Source of the DNA: Bradyrhizobium sp. 141 | GTDB taxonomy: Bacteria > Pseudomonadota > Alphaproteobacteria > Rhizobiales > Xanthobacteraceae | Assembly: GCF_023074055.1 (NCBI RefSeq) | Contig: NZ_JADPKR010000016.1 | Location: 1 to 64,000, forward strand | Direction of reading: 5' to 3' | Length of the DNA stretch: 64,000 bases | Made by a program: the position numbers and the translations under genes | Shown: piece after piece, positions 7,828-15,883 of the stretch | How positions within the stretch are numbered: position 1 is the first letter of the stretch | Layout: the number at the start of each line of letters is the position of its first letter | Notes under the pieces: generated by a model | Told to the model about the DNA's origin: nothing | The model's input: only the letters and a program-made list of their open reading frames with translations | Databases searched by the model: none

Positions 7828-8994
7828 TCACGTCTCCTGGCCGAGGCCGAGTTCGCTGAGGATGGCTTGATTATGCTGTCCCACATCGGGCACCGGATCC
7901 ATCCGCGGCATCAGGCCCGGAATGGTCAGCGCGGGCAGGAAGCTCATCAGCGGCCCGCACGGCGAACCGACGCTCTGCACGCGGGACCGCGCATGAAGCT
8001 GCTCATGCGCCAGGAAGGCCTCGACCGAGTTCAGATGCGCGTTGGCGATCGAGGCGTCGTCGAGCAGCCGCAGCACCTCCTCGCTGGTCATCGATGCAAA
8101 GCGCCGCTCGATATGGGCCTGCAGATCGTCGCGGTTCTGCATGCGCAGCGGATTGGTGCGGAAGCTTGGATGATCGGCAAAGCCGGCATCGCCAAGGACA
8201 TTGCTGCAGAGCGATCGCCATTCCCGGTCGTTCTGGATGCCGAAGAAGATGGTGTTGCCGTCGCCGACCCGGAACGGACCGTACGGCGCGATGGTCGCGT
8301 GCTTCGCCCCGGTTCGCGGCAGCGGCCGGCCCGTGCTTTGGGTGTAGAAGGCGGGATAGCTCATCCAGTCCGTGATGCTGTCGAACAGCGAGGCCTGGAA
8401 GGCCGTGCCCTTGCCGGTCCGCTCCCGGCGGTACAGCGCCATCAGCACGCCGTTGAGGATGTACATGCCGGTGGCGATATCGACGACCGACAGCCCGACC
8501 TTGGCCGGCTCCGCCTCGGTGCCGTTGACGGCGAGAACGCCGGCCTCGCACTGCACCAGCAGATCATAGGCCTTCTTGTCGCTGTAGGGGCCGCCAGTGC
8601 CATAGCCCGAGACGTCGCAGGCGATGATGCGCGGATACTTTTGCAGCAGCGATGCGGCATCGAGGCCGAGCCGCTCCGCCGCGCCAGGCGCGAGATTCTG
8701 GATGAACACGTCCGCCTGCGGCAGCAACGCGTCGAGCACCTCGCGGCCGCCCTCGCTCTTGATGTCGATGGCGAGGCTTTCCTTGGACCGGTTGGTCCAG
8801 ACGAACTGGCTCGACATGCCGTTCATCACGTGGTCGTAGTCCCGGCAGAAATCCCCAGTGCCCGGCCGCTCGATCTTGATGACCCGCGCGCCCCAGTCCG
8901 CCAGGTGCCGGCTGGCCAGCGGCGCTGCGATCGCCTGCTCGAGCGAGATCACCGTGACGCCCGACAGCGGCAGCTCCGCCTCATTCCCTTCCAT
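7828..8994 (-). CDS. CaiB/BaiF family CoA-transferase
   Basis: A 388-residue family III CoA-transferase. Family features are the N-terminal LPLSGVTVISLEQAIAAPLA, GADVIKIERP-like GARVIKIERPGTGD, the SGYGTGGPYSDKKAYDLLVQ block and the VVDIATGM segment, where Asp172 is the expected catalytic aspartate that forms the acyl anhydride. It moves CoA between carboxylic acids. It is the first gene of an operon with the CoA lyase at 6902, overlapping it or nearly so. The ATG at 8994 has a strong GGAGGAAGG ribosome site. By analogy with succinyl-CoA:malate/citramalate transferases, a dicarboxylate substrate is plausible. Confidence 0.92.
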   Translation of the reverse strand: MEGNEAELPLSGVTVISLEQAIAAPLASRHLADWGARVIKIERPGTGDFCRDYDHVMNGMSSQFVWTNRSKESLAIDIKSEGGREVLDALLPQADVFIQNLAPGAAERLGLDAASLLQKYPRIIACDVSGYGTGGPYSDKKAYDLLVQCEAGVLAVNGTEAEPAKVGLSVVDIATGMYILNGVLMALYRRERTGKGTAFQASLFDSITDWMSYPAFYTQSTGRPLPRTGAKHATIAPYGPFRVGDGNTIFFGIQNDREWRSLCSNVLGDAGFADHPSFRTNPLRMQNRDDLQAHIERRFASMTSEEVLRLLDDASIANAHLNSVEAFLAHEQLHARSRVQSVGSPCGPLMSFLPALTIPGLMPRMDPVPDVGQHNQAILSELGLGQET

Positions 8995-9250
8995 GCGACC
9001 TTCCTCCTCGCCTTGCGCTTTTCGACCAGCGCAGGAGACAAGCCGACCACTCCACGCGCATCTTTTTTGAGGATGACATGATGCCCCTGTTTTGCCCGAC
9101 GTGTCAAATTTGATTTCGCTTAATCCTAAGAAATGAAATGCTGAGGGGTTACCGTGGCTTGGCTACTGTGCATGGGGTTGTTTTCGCAGTTTTGTGTTGG
9201 GTGGCACTCTTTCCTTGCGCACGGCTGTCATCCCCCACGTTCGTGTGGTC

Positions 9251-9335
9251 GTCATGCCCGGGCTTGTCCCGGGCATCCACGTTCTGAACGCTGCGTGGCA
9301 AGGCGTGGATGGCCGGGACAAGCCCGGCCATGACG
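9251..9335. repeat. Palindromic intergenic repeat, family A, copy 2
   Basis: Arms GTCATGCCCGGGCTTGTCCC and GGGACAAGCCCGGCCATGAC enclose the ATCCACGTTC / GTGGATGG inner arm, as at 866. It lies in the 534-bp gap 8995-9528, which otherwise shows no gene. Confidence 0.9.
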
Positions 9336-9528
9336 TCGTGGATAGGTCGCGTCTCAAACGCTTTCTGGATGACTGCGGGGCGCCCGGCCAGGCGACGACG
9401 GCGGTGAAGATGGCCGGCCGCCCGCCTGTTGCCGAGACCGCACACGTCGCGGCTTTCGCATCCCCCTCGGTTGCCAACGAACCGCCGTTCACCCACTATT
9501 CCCTCCTGTTCGACATGTGGGGGAATCG

Positions 9529-9873
9529 ATGCCGGCGCTTCGCTTCAAGACATCCTTGGCCGCTGCCACCCTCGGGATGGCGCTGGCCGTGCTGATCCAG
9601 CCCGGTGCCGGCTTCGCCTACACGCCGGAGGAGCAGCAGGCCTGCACGCCGGATGCGATGCGGCTGTGCGGCGAGTTCGTGCCGAACGTCGATGCTATCA
9701 CGGCCTGCATGATCAAGAAGAAGGCGCAGCTCTCGCCACAATGCGCGGTGTTCTTCCGCCGCGGGCCGGAGCCGGGCGAGGCCCGTGCCGGCAGGCCGAC
9801 CAACATCGCGCCCAAAACCGCGAAGAAGAGCAGCAAGCCGGCGGCCAAGAAGAAAAAGACCAGCGACGGCTGA
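9529..9873 (+). CDS. Exported small Cys-containing protein
   Basis: A 114-residue protein with a signal peptide (residues 1-27, MPALRF then a hydrophobic core ending GAGFA). The mature part has YTPEEQQACTPDAMRLCGEF and ITACMIKKKAQLSPQCAVFF, four spaced cysteines likely to be disulphide-bonded in the periplasm, and ends in a Lys/Ala tail. I recall this pattern as a common exported family in Bradyrhizobium; no function is known. The ATG at 9529 has a GGGGGA ribosome site, better than the ATG four codons upstream. Confidence 0.75.
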   Translation: MPALRFKTSLAAATLGMALAVLIQPGAGFAYTPEEQQACTPDAMRLCGEFVPNVDAITACMIKKKAQLSPQCAVFFRRGPEPGEARAGRPTNIAPKTAKKSSKPAAKKKKTSDG

Positions 9874-10167
9874 GCGGCACCCGCCTTCCTTTTTGCGAAA
9901 CTTCGTAAGGTAACGGACTCCTTTTGTTCGCGCGGCTGGCGTGAGCTTGCGACGCAAGCACGTTGGAAAAGAGTCGGATGCGGGTTTGCGCGGCGAGGTT
10001 GCATTCCGCTTTGTCCCGAAAGGACTGCTCAAAAAACGCATCCACGCTCGCGCACAGCGCTCGATTGCGGTTCTTGTCGCGCCTCGCACATCGCAGTGTG
10101 ACTCAAAAGCCAGCACGCCTTGTTATTTCGTGACCCCAGCGCAACTCTCGATAAATTTATCTTTCAC

Positions 10168-10185
10168 GAATCAGCGCGGTGATTC
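10168..10185. promoter_or_regulatory. Inverted repeat upstream of the ParA-like gene
   Basis: GAATCA-GCGCGG-TGATTC is a 6-bp-arm palindrome 37 bases before the ParA-like start. The rest of the 349-bp gap 9874-10222 holds nothing I recognise. Operator function is a guess. Confidence 0.3.
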
Positions 10186-10222
10186 ATTTTCGTAGCCTAG
10201 GGTCAATCTGGAGGCCGAAGGT

Positions 10223-10900
10223 ATGAACGTTATTGTTTTTGCATCGCGTAAAGGCGGCTCGGGCAAGAGTACCCTCGCCGCGCATCTCGCCGCGCAGATC
10301 AAGGCGAGCAAGCAGGTCATGCTCGTGGACGCGGACCCGCAGGGCTCGCTCACGCTGTGGCACAAGCTGCGTGGCACCAACGAACCGCCGATCAAGGCGG
10401 CCGTGAACTCCGTCAGCGGCATCGTCTCCGCTGCCAAGCGCGACGGTTATGAATGGGTGTTGATCGACACGCCGCCGAACCTCTCGGCCGTCGTCGACGA
10501 CGCGATCCGCAACGCCACCATGGTCGTGATTCCCGCCCGTCCCGGCGTGTTCGACGTCAACGCGGTGCAGGAGACGATCCAGATGTGCCGCGCGGCGCGC
10601 AAGCCCTATGCGGTCGTGCTCAACGGTGCGCCGGCCAAGCGCGACGAAGCGGAAAGCCCGATCGTCACCATTGCCCGGGAAGCGTTGGCGAAATTCCGTG
10701 CTCCGGTGTGGGGCGGCCAGATCACCAACCGTTCGGATCTGCTGATGGCGCTGAGCCATGGCGAAGGCGCGCGTGAGTACCAGGCCGAGAGTCGTGCGGC
10801 TCAGGAAATCGCAAGGCTGTGGGCGGCGATCGAGCGTTCAGTGAAGGCCATTCGCGGTACGGCGTCGGCGTCCGGCGCAATGCACAAGCAGGCTGCTTAA
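10223..10900 (+). CDS. Orphan ParA/MinD-like ATPase
   Basis: A 225-residue deviant-Walker P-loop ATPase. The first residues contain the ParA-type Walker A motif SRKGGSGKSTLA with the signature lysine, followed by LVDADPQGSLTLW (Walker A') and LIDTPPNLS (Walker B). These dimeric ATPases position chromosomes, plasmids or protein clusters. There is no ParB, MipZ partner or parS-like site beside it, and it is short, so it is an orphan positioning ATPase rather than the chromosomal parA. GAAGGT lies just before the ATG, and a terminator follows, so it is a single-gene transcript. Confidence 0.88.
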   Translation: MNVIVFASRKGGSGKSTLAAHLAAQIKASKQVMLVDADPQGSLTLWHKLRGTNEPPIKAAVNSVSGIVSAAKRDGYEWVLIDTPPNLSAVVDDAIRNATMVVIPARPGVFDVNAVQETIQMCRAARKPYAVVLNGAPAKRDEAESPIVTIAREALAKFRAPVWGGQITNRSDLLMALSHGEGAREYQAESRAAQEIARLWAAIERSVKAIRGTASASGAMHKQAA

Positions 10901-10926
10901 TTTTTTTATAATTCATTCCCCGGACG

Positions 10927-10954
10927 AAAAACGCGCGGAAGTCCGCGCGTTTTG
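10927..10954 (+). terminator. Rho-independent terminator of the ParA-like gene
   Basis: ACGCGCGG and CCGCGCGT form a perfect stem around AAGT, followed by TTTTGCG. Confidence 0.8.
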
Positions 10955-10979
10955 CGTTTCCGGGATCGGTGGCGACGAG

Positions 10980-11126
10980 TTACGCCACCATCAGCATGTA
11001 GAACACGATGACCGGCGACAAAGTCAGGATCACCGACCAGATCCCGACGGCCCAGAGAATGTCCTCGGTGGTAAAGCTCTGCTGTCCGGCGTCGTAATGC
11101 GACGCCATCTCACTATGACTATTCAC
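10980..11126 (-). CDS. Small membrane protein (48 aa), copy 1 of a pair
   Basis: A GTG at 11126 with GGGGGC upstream opens a 48-residue protein: a polar N-terminus (NSHSEMASHYDAGQQSFTTE) and one hydrophobic helix of about 22 residues (ILWAVGIWSVILTLSPVIVF) with a short tail. An ATG six codons later is an alternative. It resembles the 48-residue protein at 11259 in length, layout and the acidic-ILW/LLQ entry to the helix, so the two may be paralogues. Function unknown. Confidence 0.6.
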   Translation of the reverse strand: MNSHSEMASHYDAGQQSFTTEDILWAVGIWSVILTLSPVIVFYMLMVA

Positions 11127-11258
11127 AAATGCCCCCGCGATTTCTTCGCTTATGGGCGTGAACGATACGCGGGATGTTTTAAAATTCCGGCTTGCAATCC
11201 CGCTCGCATTTTGAGCGCATTTGCGACCGCCCTTTAACCATCCGCGCGAGCAGCCGCC

Positions 11259-11405
11259 TCAGGCGAGCCAGACCCGAAACAGCAGCACCGGCATCAGGCC
11301 GAGCATCACCGCCCAGAACCCGAACGACGATACGACGATAATTCCCTGCAAGAGATCGGTCGGCGCGAACTGGCTCGCGGCCGTAGGCCGGGTGCGATGT
11401 CCCAT
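11259..11405 (-). CDS. Small membrane protein (48 aa), copy 2 of a pair
   Basis: MGHRTRPTAASQFAPTDLLQ begins a 48-residue protein with one long hydrophobic helix (IIVVSSFGFWAVMLGLMPVL) and an FRVW tail. The ATG at 11405 has AGGGGGA about 6 bases upstream, which excludes the longer in-frame extension. It lies 132 bases upstream of copy 1 on the same strand, so they may be co-transcribed. Function unknown. Confidence 0.6.
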   Translation of the reverse strand: MGHRTRPTAASQFAPTDLLQGIIVVSSFGFWAVMLGLMPVLLFRVWLA

Positions 11406-11526
11406 GGTCATTCCCCCTATGAGAAGGCTTTGCAGGACAACGATAGGCACCAGAGCGTAAACGAGGCGTGGATGCACCATGCGGCGGTTGCGAAGGGCGT
11501 TGGGGCGCGGTTAACCAAGGGGCCTG

Positions 11527-11690
11527 TCTTCCCCTCTCCCCTTGCGGGAGAGGGTGGCTCGCCGCGTAGCGGCGAGACGGGTGAGGGGTTCTCTCCGCGA
11601 GAGCACCTCTTACGATCTGAGTTCGCGGATAGAAACCCCTCATCCGGCGCTTCGCGCCACCTTCTCCCGCAAGGGGAGAAGGAAGAGCAA
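11527..11690. repeat. Palindromic intergenic repeat, family G (CTCTCCC..GGGAG)
   Basis: It begins CCCCTCTCCCCTTGCGGGAG and ends with the inverse CTTCTCCCGCAAGGGGAGAA, with inner hairpins (CTCGCCGCGTAGCGGCGAG; CTCTCCGCGAGAG). It ends immediately before the stop codon of the DapA-family gene. Related sequence is at 1-40 and 25.5 kb. Confidence 0.85.
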
Positions 11691-11691
11691 A

Positions 11692-12600
11692 CTACGCCGC
11701 CACCCTCGTCCGTCGCTCGATCTCGCGATCGATCGTGGCCGCGAGCTCGCTGCTGACTTCCACCATCGGCAGGCGCACTTCGGGGCTGTCGATGAGGCCG
11801 CATCGCCACAGCCAGTACTTCGTCGGCGCCGGGCTCGGCTCCGTGAACAACAGGCGCGTCAGGTCAGCGACCTCCTGCCAGCGTGCCAGCGCCGCGTCGT
11901 GGTTGCCGCGCTTGGCTTCCGCATACACGGCCGCAAACGTTGCTGTCTCGACATGGGCCGACAGCACGATGCCGCCGTCGGCGCCGTCACCGAGCGCCTC
12001 GAAATAGTTCGCGTCCTCGCCGGTGAGCACGCGAAATTCCCTCGGCCTGTCGCGCAGCAGCGCGATCGATTGCTCGCGGCTCGCGCCGCAATCCTTCAAG
12101 CCCACGATGTTCTTGTGCTCGGCGAGCCGCAGCATGGTCTGGTTGGTGATGTTCACCGCGGTGCGATAGGGAATGTTGTAGAGCGCGAGCGGCCAGGCGG
12201 CGTGATCGGCGAGCGTCTCGAAATGCGCCAGCAGCCCGCGCTGCGAGGGCCGCACATAATAAGGGCTCGCGATCAGATAACCGTCGATCGGCCAGTCCGC
12301 AGTCTCGTCGAGACGTTCCTTCAGCCGCGATGTGTCGGCGCCGGACAGCCCGAGGCAGACCGGAACGTTGCGGCGGCCCGCCGCAATCTCGTCGCGCACG
12401 ATGGCAACGAGACGTTCGAGCTCGGCCTCGCGCAGCGTCATGCCTTCACCGGAGGTCGCCCCCAGGATGAAGCCGTCGATGCCTTGCGCGCCGTAGTGCC
12501 GCGTCAGCCGCCGCAACGACCGCTCGTCGAGCGCGCCGCCCTGAAACGGCGTCACCAGCGGCAGCCACAGCCCGTGCAAATGATCTTCAAGTCCGGTCAT
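11692..12600 (-). CDS. DapA-family aldolase/lyase
   Basis: A 302-residue (beta/alpha)8 class I aldolase of the dihydrodipicolinate synthase/N-acetylneuraminate lyase family. Expected residues are present: GATSGEG phosphate-type loop, Tyr of YNIPYRTAVN, and the Schiff-base Lys in IVGLKDCG. A biosynthetic DapA is possible, but the environment has no lysine genes and this looks like one of the catabolic DapA-like paralogues common in rhizobia. The ATG at 12600 has GAAGGAG upstream. The leader contains a terminator hairpin (12648-12676), so transcription could be attenuated or the gene has its promoter within the last 48 bases. Confidence 0.88.
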   Translation of the reverse strand: MTGLEDHLHGLWLPLVTPFQGGALDERSLRRLTRHYGAQGIDGFILGATSGEGMTLREAELERLVAIVRDEIAAGRRNVPVCLGLSGADTSRLKERLDETADWPIDGYLIASPYYVRPSQRGLLAHFETLADHAAWPLALYNIPYRTAVNITNQTMLRLAEHKNIVGLKDCGASREQSIALLRDRPREFRVLTGEDANYFEALGDGADGGIVLSAHVETATFAAVYAEAKRGNHDAALARWQEVADLTRLLFTEPSPAPTKYWLWRCGLIDSPEVRLPMVEVSSELAATIDREIERRTRVAA

Positions 12601-12647
12601 GTTTCCATCTCCTTCTCGGGAAAAAAACCTGAGACGGAGGGCACATG

Positions 12648-12676
12648 AAAAAACCCCGTCCAGGCGGCGGGGTTTT
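12648..12676 (-). terminator. Rho-independent terminator (minus strand) ahead of the DapA-family gene
   Basis: On the minus strand AACCCCG and CGGGGTT form a stem followed by TTTTTT. It lies 48 bases before the DapA-family ATG, so it either ends an upstream minus-strand transcript or acts as an attenuator. Confidence 0.7.
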
Positions 12677-12723
12677 CGGGATTTGCAGCGATGACGAAGC
12701 TTAGCTAGTGCGCGCAAAAATCC

Positions 12724-12749
12724 GAGGCCCCGGGATGGGGGCCTTTTTT
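12724..12749 (+). terminator. Rho-independent terminator (plus strand)
   Basis: GGCCCC and GGGGCC form a stem followed by TTTTTT. The only thing visible to end is a possible short plus-strand transcript starting ahead of the DapA gene; an ATG at 12645 with GGAGGG upstream would encode only 19 residues. Confidence 0.65.
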
Positions 12750-12842
12750 CGAGATTGCTGCGCACGACTTCGTGATCATTTGCAAATGATGCGGGGTATG
12801 CCTGGAACTGTCAATACACGCGGAAGGCGAAGGCCGAATTGA

Positions 12843-12957
12843 ACAAAAAAAAGCCGGGCCCAAAGAGCCCGGCTTAAGGTATTGGCCACGTGAGGCCGAC
12901 ACAATCACCTTCCAAGAGGGATTACTGAACTCCCGCGCCACTGGAGGAGGGGGACAA
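12843..12957 (-). ncRNA. Candidate small RNA with strong terminator and anti-SD-like motif
   Basis: On the minus strand, CCCCCTCCTCC, then CCCTCTTGG, a GGCC..GGCC hairpin, and finally AAGCCGGGC/GCCCGGCTT followed by eight T residues (12845-12875) make a compact ~110-nt unit. C/U-rich stretches complementary to ribosome sites are typical of alphaproteobacterial small RNAs. It could equally be the 3' end of the trxB-lysR transcript. No promoter could be assigned. Confidence 0.3.
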
Positions 12958-13077
12958 ATGCGCAACGCGAAGGCTCAGCGTGCAAACAGTATGAGCTTGA
13001 CGAGCGCTCTGCAGCAACAGCCGAGGCCGCATGTCAGTCATGCGGAAATCAGGACGGCCAACGCTGCGCCTTGCTGA
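12958..13077 (+). CDS. Possible 39-aa peptide
   Basis: An ATG at 12958 has the very strong site GGAGGAGGGGGA 4 bases upstream and a 39-codon frame (MRNAKAQRANSMSLTSALQQ..) that overlaps the 3' end of the LysR gene on the other strand. The same G-rich run is the complement of the C-rich motif of the candidate small RNA, so only one reading may be right. No family is recognised. Confidence 0.25.
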   Translation: MRNAKAQRANSMSLTSALQQQPRPHVSHAEIRTANAAPC

Positions 13078-13972
13078 CAACGAAGTCGCGGAACACCTGC
13101 ACGCGCGCGACCGTCTTCAACTCCTCGGGATAGACAAAATACGTATCGAGCTGGATCGAATCCGACTCGCCGAACAGCTGCACGAGTTTGCTTTGTTCCT
13201 CGACGAGGTAGTCGGGCAGCGCGGCGATGCCGAGGCCCTGCTGACAGGCGCGCACGAGACCGAGGATGTTGTTCACCCTGAAATAGGCTTCGCGCGGACC
13301 CGAGCCGTTGCGCCCGGCTTCGACCAGCCAGTTGCGGTTCTGCAGATGCGGCGCGAAGTTGCCGTCGGCGAGCGTGATGATGCGGTGGGAGTCGAGCTCC
13401 TCCAGCGTGCGCGGCGTGCCGAAGCGCTTGATGTATTCCGGCGAGCAATAGGCGTGGAAGCCCATCGCGAACAGCTTGCGCTGGATCAGATCCGGCTGCG
13501 TCGGCTTGCGGGTGCGGATCGCGACGTCCGCCTCGCGCATCGACAGATCGAGCTCCTCGTCGGTGACGATCAGCGAGATGCGGATCTCCGGATAGAGCGC
13601 GGTGAACTCGCCGAGCCGCGGGATCAGCCAGTTGATGCCGACGCCCGGCGTGGTGGTGATCTTGAGGTCGCCGCTCGGCCGCTCGCGGCTGTCGGTCAGC
13701 TTGGCGCGCGCCGCCTGGAGCTGCATGAAGACGTCATGCGCAGTGCGGAACAGGAGGTCGCCCTGCTCGGTGAGGATCAGGCCGCGGGCGTGGCGGTGGA
13801 ACAGCGAGACCGAAAGCTCCTGCTCCAACGCCGAGACCTGGCGCGACACCGCCGATTGCGACAGGCCGAGCTGCTCGCCCGCATGCGTGAAGCTGCCAGC
13901 TTCCGCCGCTGCGTGAAACACCTTCAGCTTGTCCCAGTCCATATCCGTAAATCCGTCGCGTGTTCGAGGCAT
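13049..13972 (-). CDS. LysR-family transcriptional regulator
   Basis: A 307-residue LysR regulator. The N-terminal winged helix reads DKLKVFHAAAEAGSFTHAGE, then QLGLSQSAVSRQVSALEQEL, and the effector domain follows (GDLKITTTPGVGINWLIPRL to VFRDFVVSKAQRWPS). Its ATG lies 5 bases after the trxB stop, so it is the second gene of a trxB-lysR operon; an ATG ten codons later is an alternative start. The close coupling suggests a link with thiol-redox or oxidative stress regulation, but LysR targets cannot be read from sequence. Confidence 0.93.
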   Translation of the reverse strand: MPRTRDGFTDMDWDKLKVFHAAAEAGSFTHAGEQLGLSQSAVSRQVSALEQELSVSLFHRHARGLILTEQGDLLFRTAHDVFMQLQAARAKLTDSRERPSGDLKITTTPGVGINWLIPRLGEFTALYPEIRISLIVTDEELDLSMREADVAIRTRKPTQPDLIQRKLFAMGFHAYCSPEYIKRFGTPRTLEELDSHRIITLADGNFAPHLQNRNWLVEAGRNGSGPREAYFRVNNILGLVRACQQGLGIAALPDYLVEEQSKLVQLFGESDSIQLDTYFVYPEELKTVARVQVFRDFVVSKAQRWPS

Positions 13973-13977
13973 GATCT

Positions 13978-14943
13978 TTATTCCGCTGCCGCGCGCTCGC
14001 TGGCGCGCAGGGCCAAGAAACGTTCGGCCTCGAGCGCTGCCATGCAGCCGAGGCCTGCGGCCGTCACGGCCTGGCGATAGGTCTCGTCGGCGACGTCGCC
14101 GGCGGCGAACAGGCCGGGCACCGAGGTCGCGGTCGAGTTCGGAGCGACCTCGACATAGCCCGAGGGTTTCAGCTTGATCTGGTCCTTGACGAGCTCGGTC
14201 GCCGGCGCATGGCCGATGGCGATGAAGACGCCGTCGGTCTTCACGTCCGTAAGTACGCCTGTCTTGACGTTCTTCAGGCGGAGATGAGTGACCTTGTTCG
14301 GGTTTTCGGTGCCGCAAATCTCGTGGACCGCCGAGTCCCAGATCACCTTGATCTTCGGGTGCTTGAACAGCCGCTCCTGCAGGATGCGCTCGGCGCGGAA
14401 GTGATCGCGACGATGCACGATGGTGACCTGCGAGGCGTGGTTGGTGAGGTACAGGGCTTCCTCGACCGCGGTATTGCCGCCGCCGACCACCACGACCTCC
14501 TTGTTCCGATAGAAGAAGCCATCGCAGGTGGCGCAGGCCGATACGCCGCCGCCCTGGAACTTGCCTTCGGACGGCAGCCCGAGCCAGCGCGCTTGCGCGC
14601 CCGTGGCGAGGATCACGGTGTCGGCGAGATAGACGTCGCCGCTATCGCAGGTGAGGCGGAACGGCCGCTGCGCAGTCTCCAGCTTGGTGACGAGGTCGGA
14701 GACGATCCTGGTGCCGACATGGACCGCCTGCTTCTCCATCTGCTCCATCAGCCAGGGGCCCTGGATCACGTCGGCGAAGCCCGGATAGTTCTCGACGTCG
14801 GTGGTAATGGTGAGCTGGCCGCCCGCCTGGATGCCCTGGATCAGAATCGGCTCCAGCATGGCCCGCGCGGCGTAGATCGCCGCCGTGTAGCCGGCGGGAC
14901 CGGAGCCGATAATGACGACCTTTGCATGAACAGGAGCGGACAT
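13978..14943 (-). CDS. trxB: Thioredoxin-disulfide reductase
   Basis: A 321-residue low-molecular-weight thioredoxin reductase, which reduces thioredoxin with NADPH through FAD and a redox disulphide. Seen are the FAD-binding VVIIGSGPAGYTAAIYAAR, the catalytic ACATCDGFFY, the NADPH-binding VVVVGGGNTAVEEALYL followed by HRRDHFRA, and the C-terminal GLFAAGDVADETYRQAVTAA. Length is normal. The gene heads the operon with lysR and is divergent from the Lrp/AsnC gene across a 266-bp region bearing two palindromes. Confidence 0.97.
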   Translation of the reverse strand: MSAPVHAKVVIIGSGPAGYTAAIYAARAMLEPILIQGIQAGGQLTITTDVENYPGFADVIQGPWLMEQMEKQAVHVGTRIVSDLVTKLETAQRPFRLTCDSGDVYLADTVILATGAQARWLGLPSEGKFQGGGVSACATCDGFFYRNKEVVVVGGGNTAVEEALYLTNHASQVTIVHRRDHFRAERILQERLFKHPKIKVIWDSAVHEICGTENPNKVTHLRLKNVKTGVLTDVKTDGVFIAIGHAPATELVKDQIKLKPSGYVEVAPNSTATSVPGLFAAGDVADETYRQAVTAAGLGCMAALEAERFLALRASERAAAE

Positions 14944-15053
14944 TTCGATGGACGCCTTTCACGGGGGATTTTGCAGCGCGGGCGCGGAACATGCCGGGAG
15001 GCCTCGCGGAAGCGCTGAAATATCAGAGCTAATCTAAGCCTTCTGGTGAGCTA

Positions 15054-15135
15054 TGCAAGAATTGCATTCCCTGTCGGCGGATTTTTCCAACAGGGAACAA
15101 AAGTCTCTTGCACTGCGCGCGCAATAAAATTGCGC
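15054..15135. promoter_or_regulatory. Two TTGC/GCAA palindromes between trxB and the Lrp/AsnC gene
   Basis: TGCAA-GAA-TTGCA (15054-15066) and GCGCAAT-AAA-ATTGCGC (15119-15135) are perfect inverted repeats sharing a GCAA half-site, with starts 65 bases apart, about six helix turns. Spacing on one helix face with A/T centres is what Lrp/AsnC regulators usually bind, so these are likely autoregulatory operators of the adjacent gene. Confidence 0.5.
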
Positions 15136-15209
15136 TGGTCGTGCGGACTGGGTATGAGGATTGCGATAAGCCCACCAATACAGCCGCAAAGGCCAGGAGT
15201 TCCAATCAC

Positions 15210-15689
15210 GTGTCGCGGAACCTAGACGAGATCGACCTGAAAATTCTCACCGAGATTCAGGCCGACGGTCGAATCACGAATGTCGAGCTGGCCAAGCGCG
15301 TCGGCATCTCGCCGCCGCCCTGCCTGCGTCGCGTTCGCGCGCTGGAGGAGGAGGGCTACATCCACGGCTATCGAGGCCTGCTGGACGCCCGCAAGCTCGG
15401 CTTCGACGTCACCGTGTTCGCCGCCGTGCACCTGTCCAGCCAGGCCGAGGCGGATTTGCGCGCCTTCGAGGAGTTCGTCCGCGCCGAGCCCTTGGTGCGG
15501 GAATGCTGGATGCTGTCGGGCGAGGTCGATTTCATCCTCAAATGCGTCGCCCCTGATATGGCGACCTTCCAGGATTTCGTCACGCATCTCACTGCCGCCC
15601 CCCATGTACGCAACGTGCGGACCTCGCTGGTGCTGCATAACTCGAAGTATGAAGCCGCCGTGCCGCTGGATGTGAAGGGGCGGCGGTAG
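15210..15689 (+). CDS. Lrp/AsnC-family transcriptional regulator
   Basis: A 159-residue regulator of the leucine-responsive family: N-terminal helix-turn-helix (LDEIDLKILTEIQADGRITN, VELAKRVGISPPPCLRRVRA) and C-terminal RAM ligand-binding domain (VFAAVHLSSQAEADLRAFEE, GEVDFILKCVAPDMATFQDF). The start is set at GTG 15210 because CAGGAG lies ten bases upstream and the family begins at this point; an ATG at 15108 would add 34 non-family residues. It is divergent from trxB. The effector amino acid is unknown. Confidence 0.9.
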   Translation: MSRNLDEIDLKILTEIQADGRITNVELAKRVGISPPPCLRRVRALEEEGYIHGYRGLLDARKLGFDVTVFAAVHLSSQAEADLRAFEEFVRAEPLVRECWMLSGEVDFILKCVAPDMATFQDFVTHLTAAPHVRNVRTSLVLHNSKYEAAVPLDVKGRR

Positions 15690-15693
15690 ATTC

Positions 15694-15860
15694 GTCCTCT
15701 CGTGCCCAGGACGCGGCGCAGCGCTCCCGGCGATGCGAAGCATCGTCCGGAGCGGTGCGCCGCAGAGCCGGGCCCATCTCACCGCGTACCGTGTTGCCTT
15801 CTGGGTCCCGGCTCTGCGCCGCAACGCTACGCGTTGCAGCGCGTCCGGGACACGAGAGGG
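15694..15860. repeat. Palindromic intergenic repeat, family E, copy 1
   Basis: It starts CTCTCGTGCCCAGGACGCGG and ends with the inverse GCGTCCGGGACACGAGAG, with inner arms GGCGCAGCGCTCC and CAGAGCCGGG / CCCGGCTCTG. A second copy lies at 22753-22892. Confidence 0.85.
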
Positions 15861-15883
15861 AGGGGCGCAGCTGCGCCACATTC

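Noticed and set aside
11527..11690. Coding frames across family G repeat
   Set aside because: Frames open on both strands arise from the palindrome and have no ribosome site.
12958..13048. tmRNA next to a dapA-like gene
   Set aside because: No tag-peptide-like frame or tRNA-like acceptor half was found; the adjacency is not the usual dapA-smpB one.
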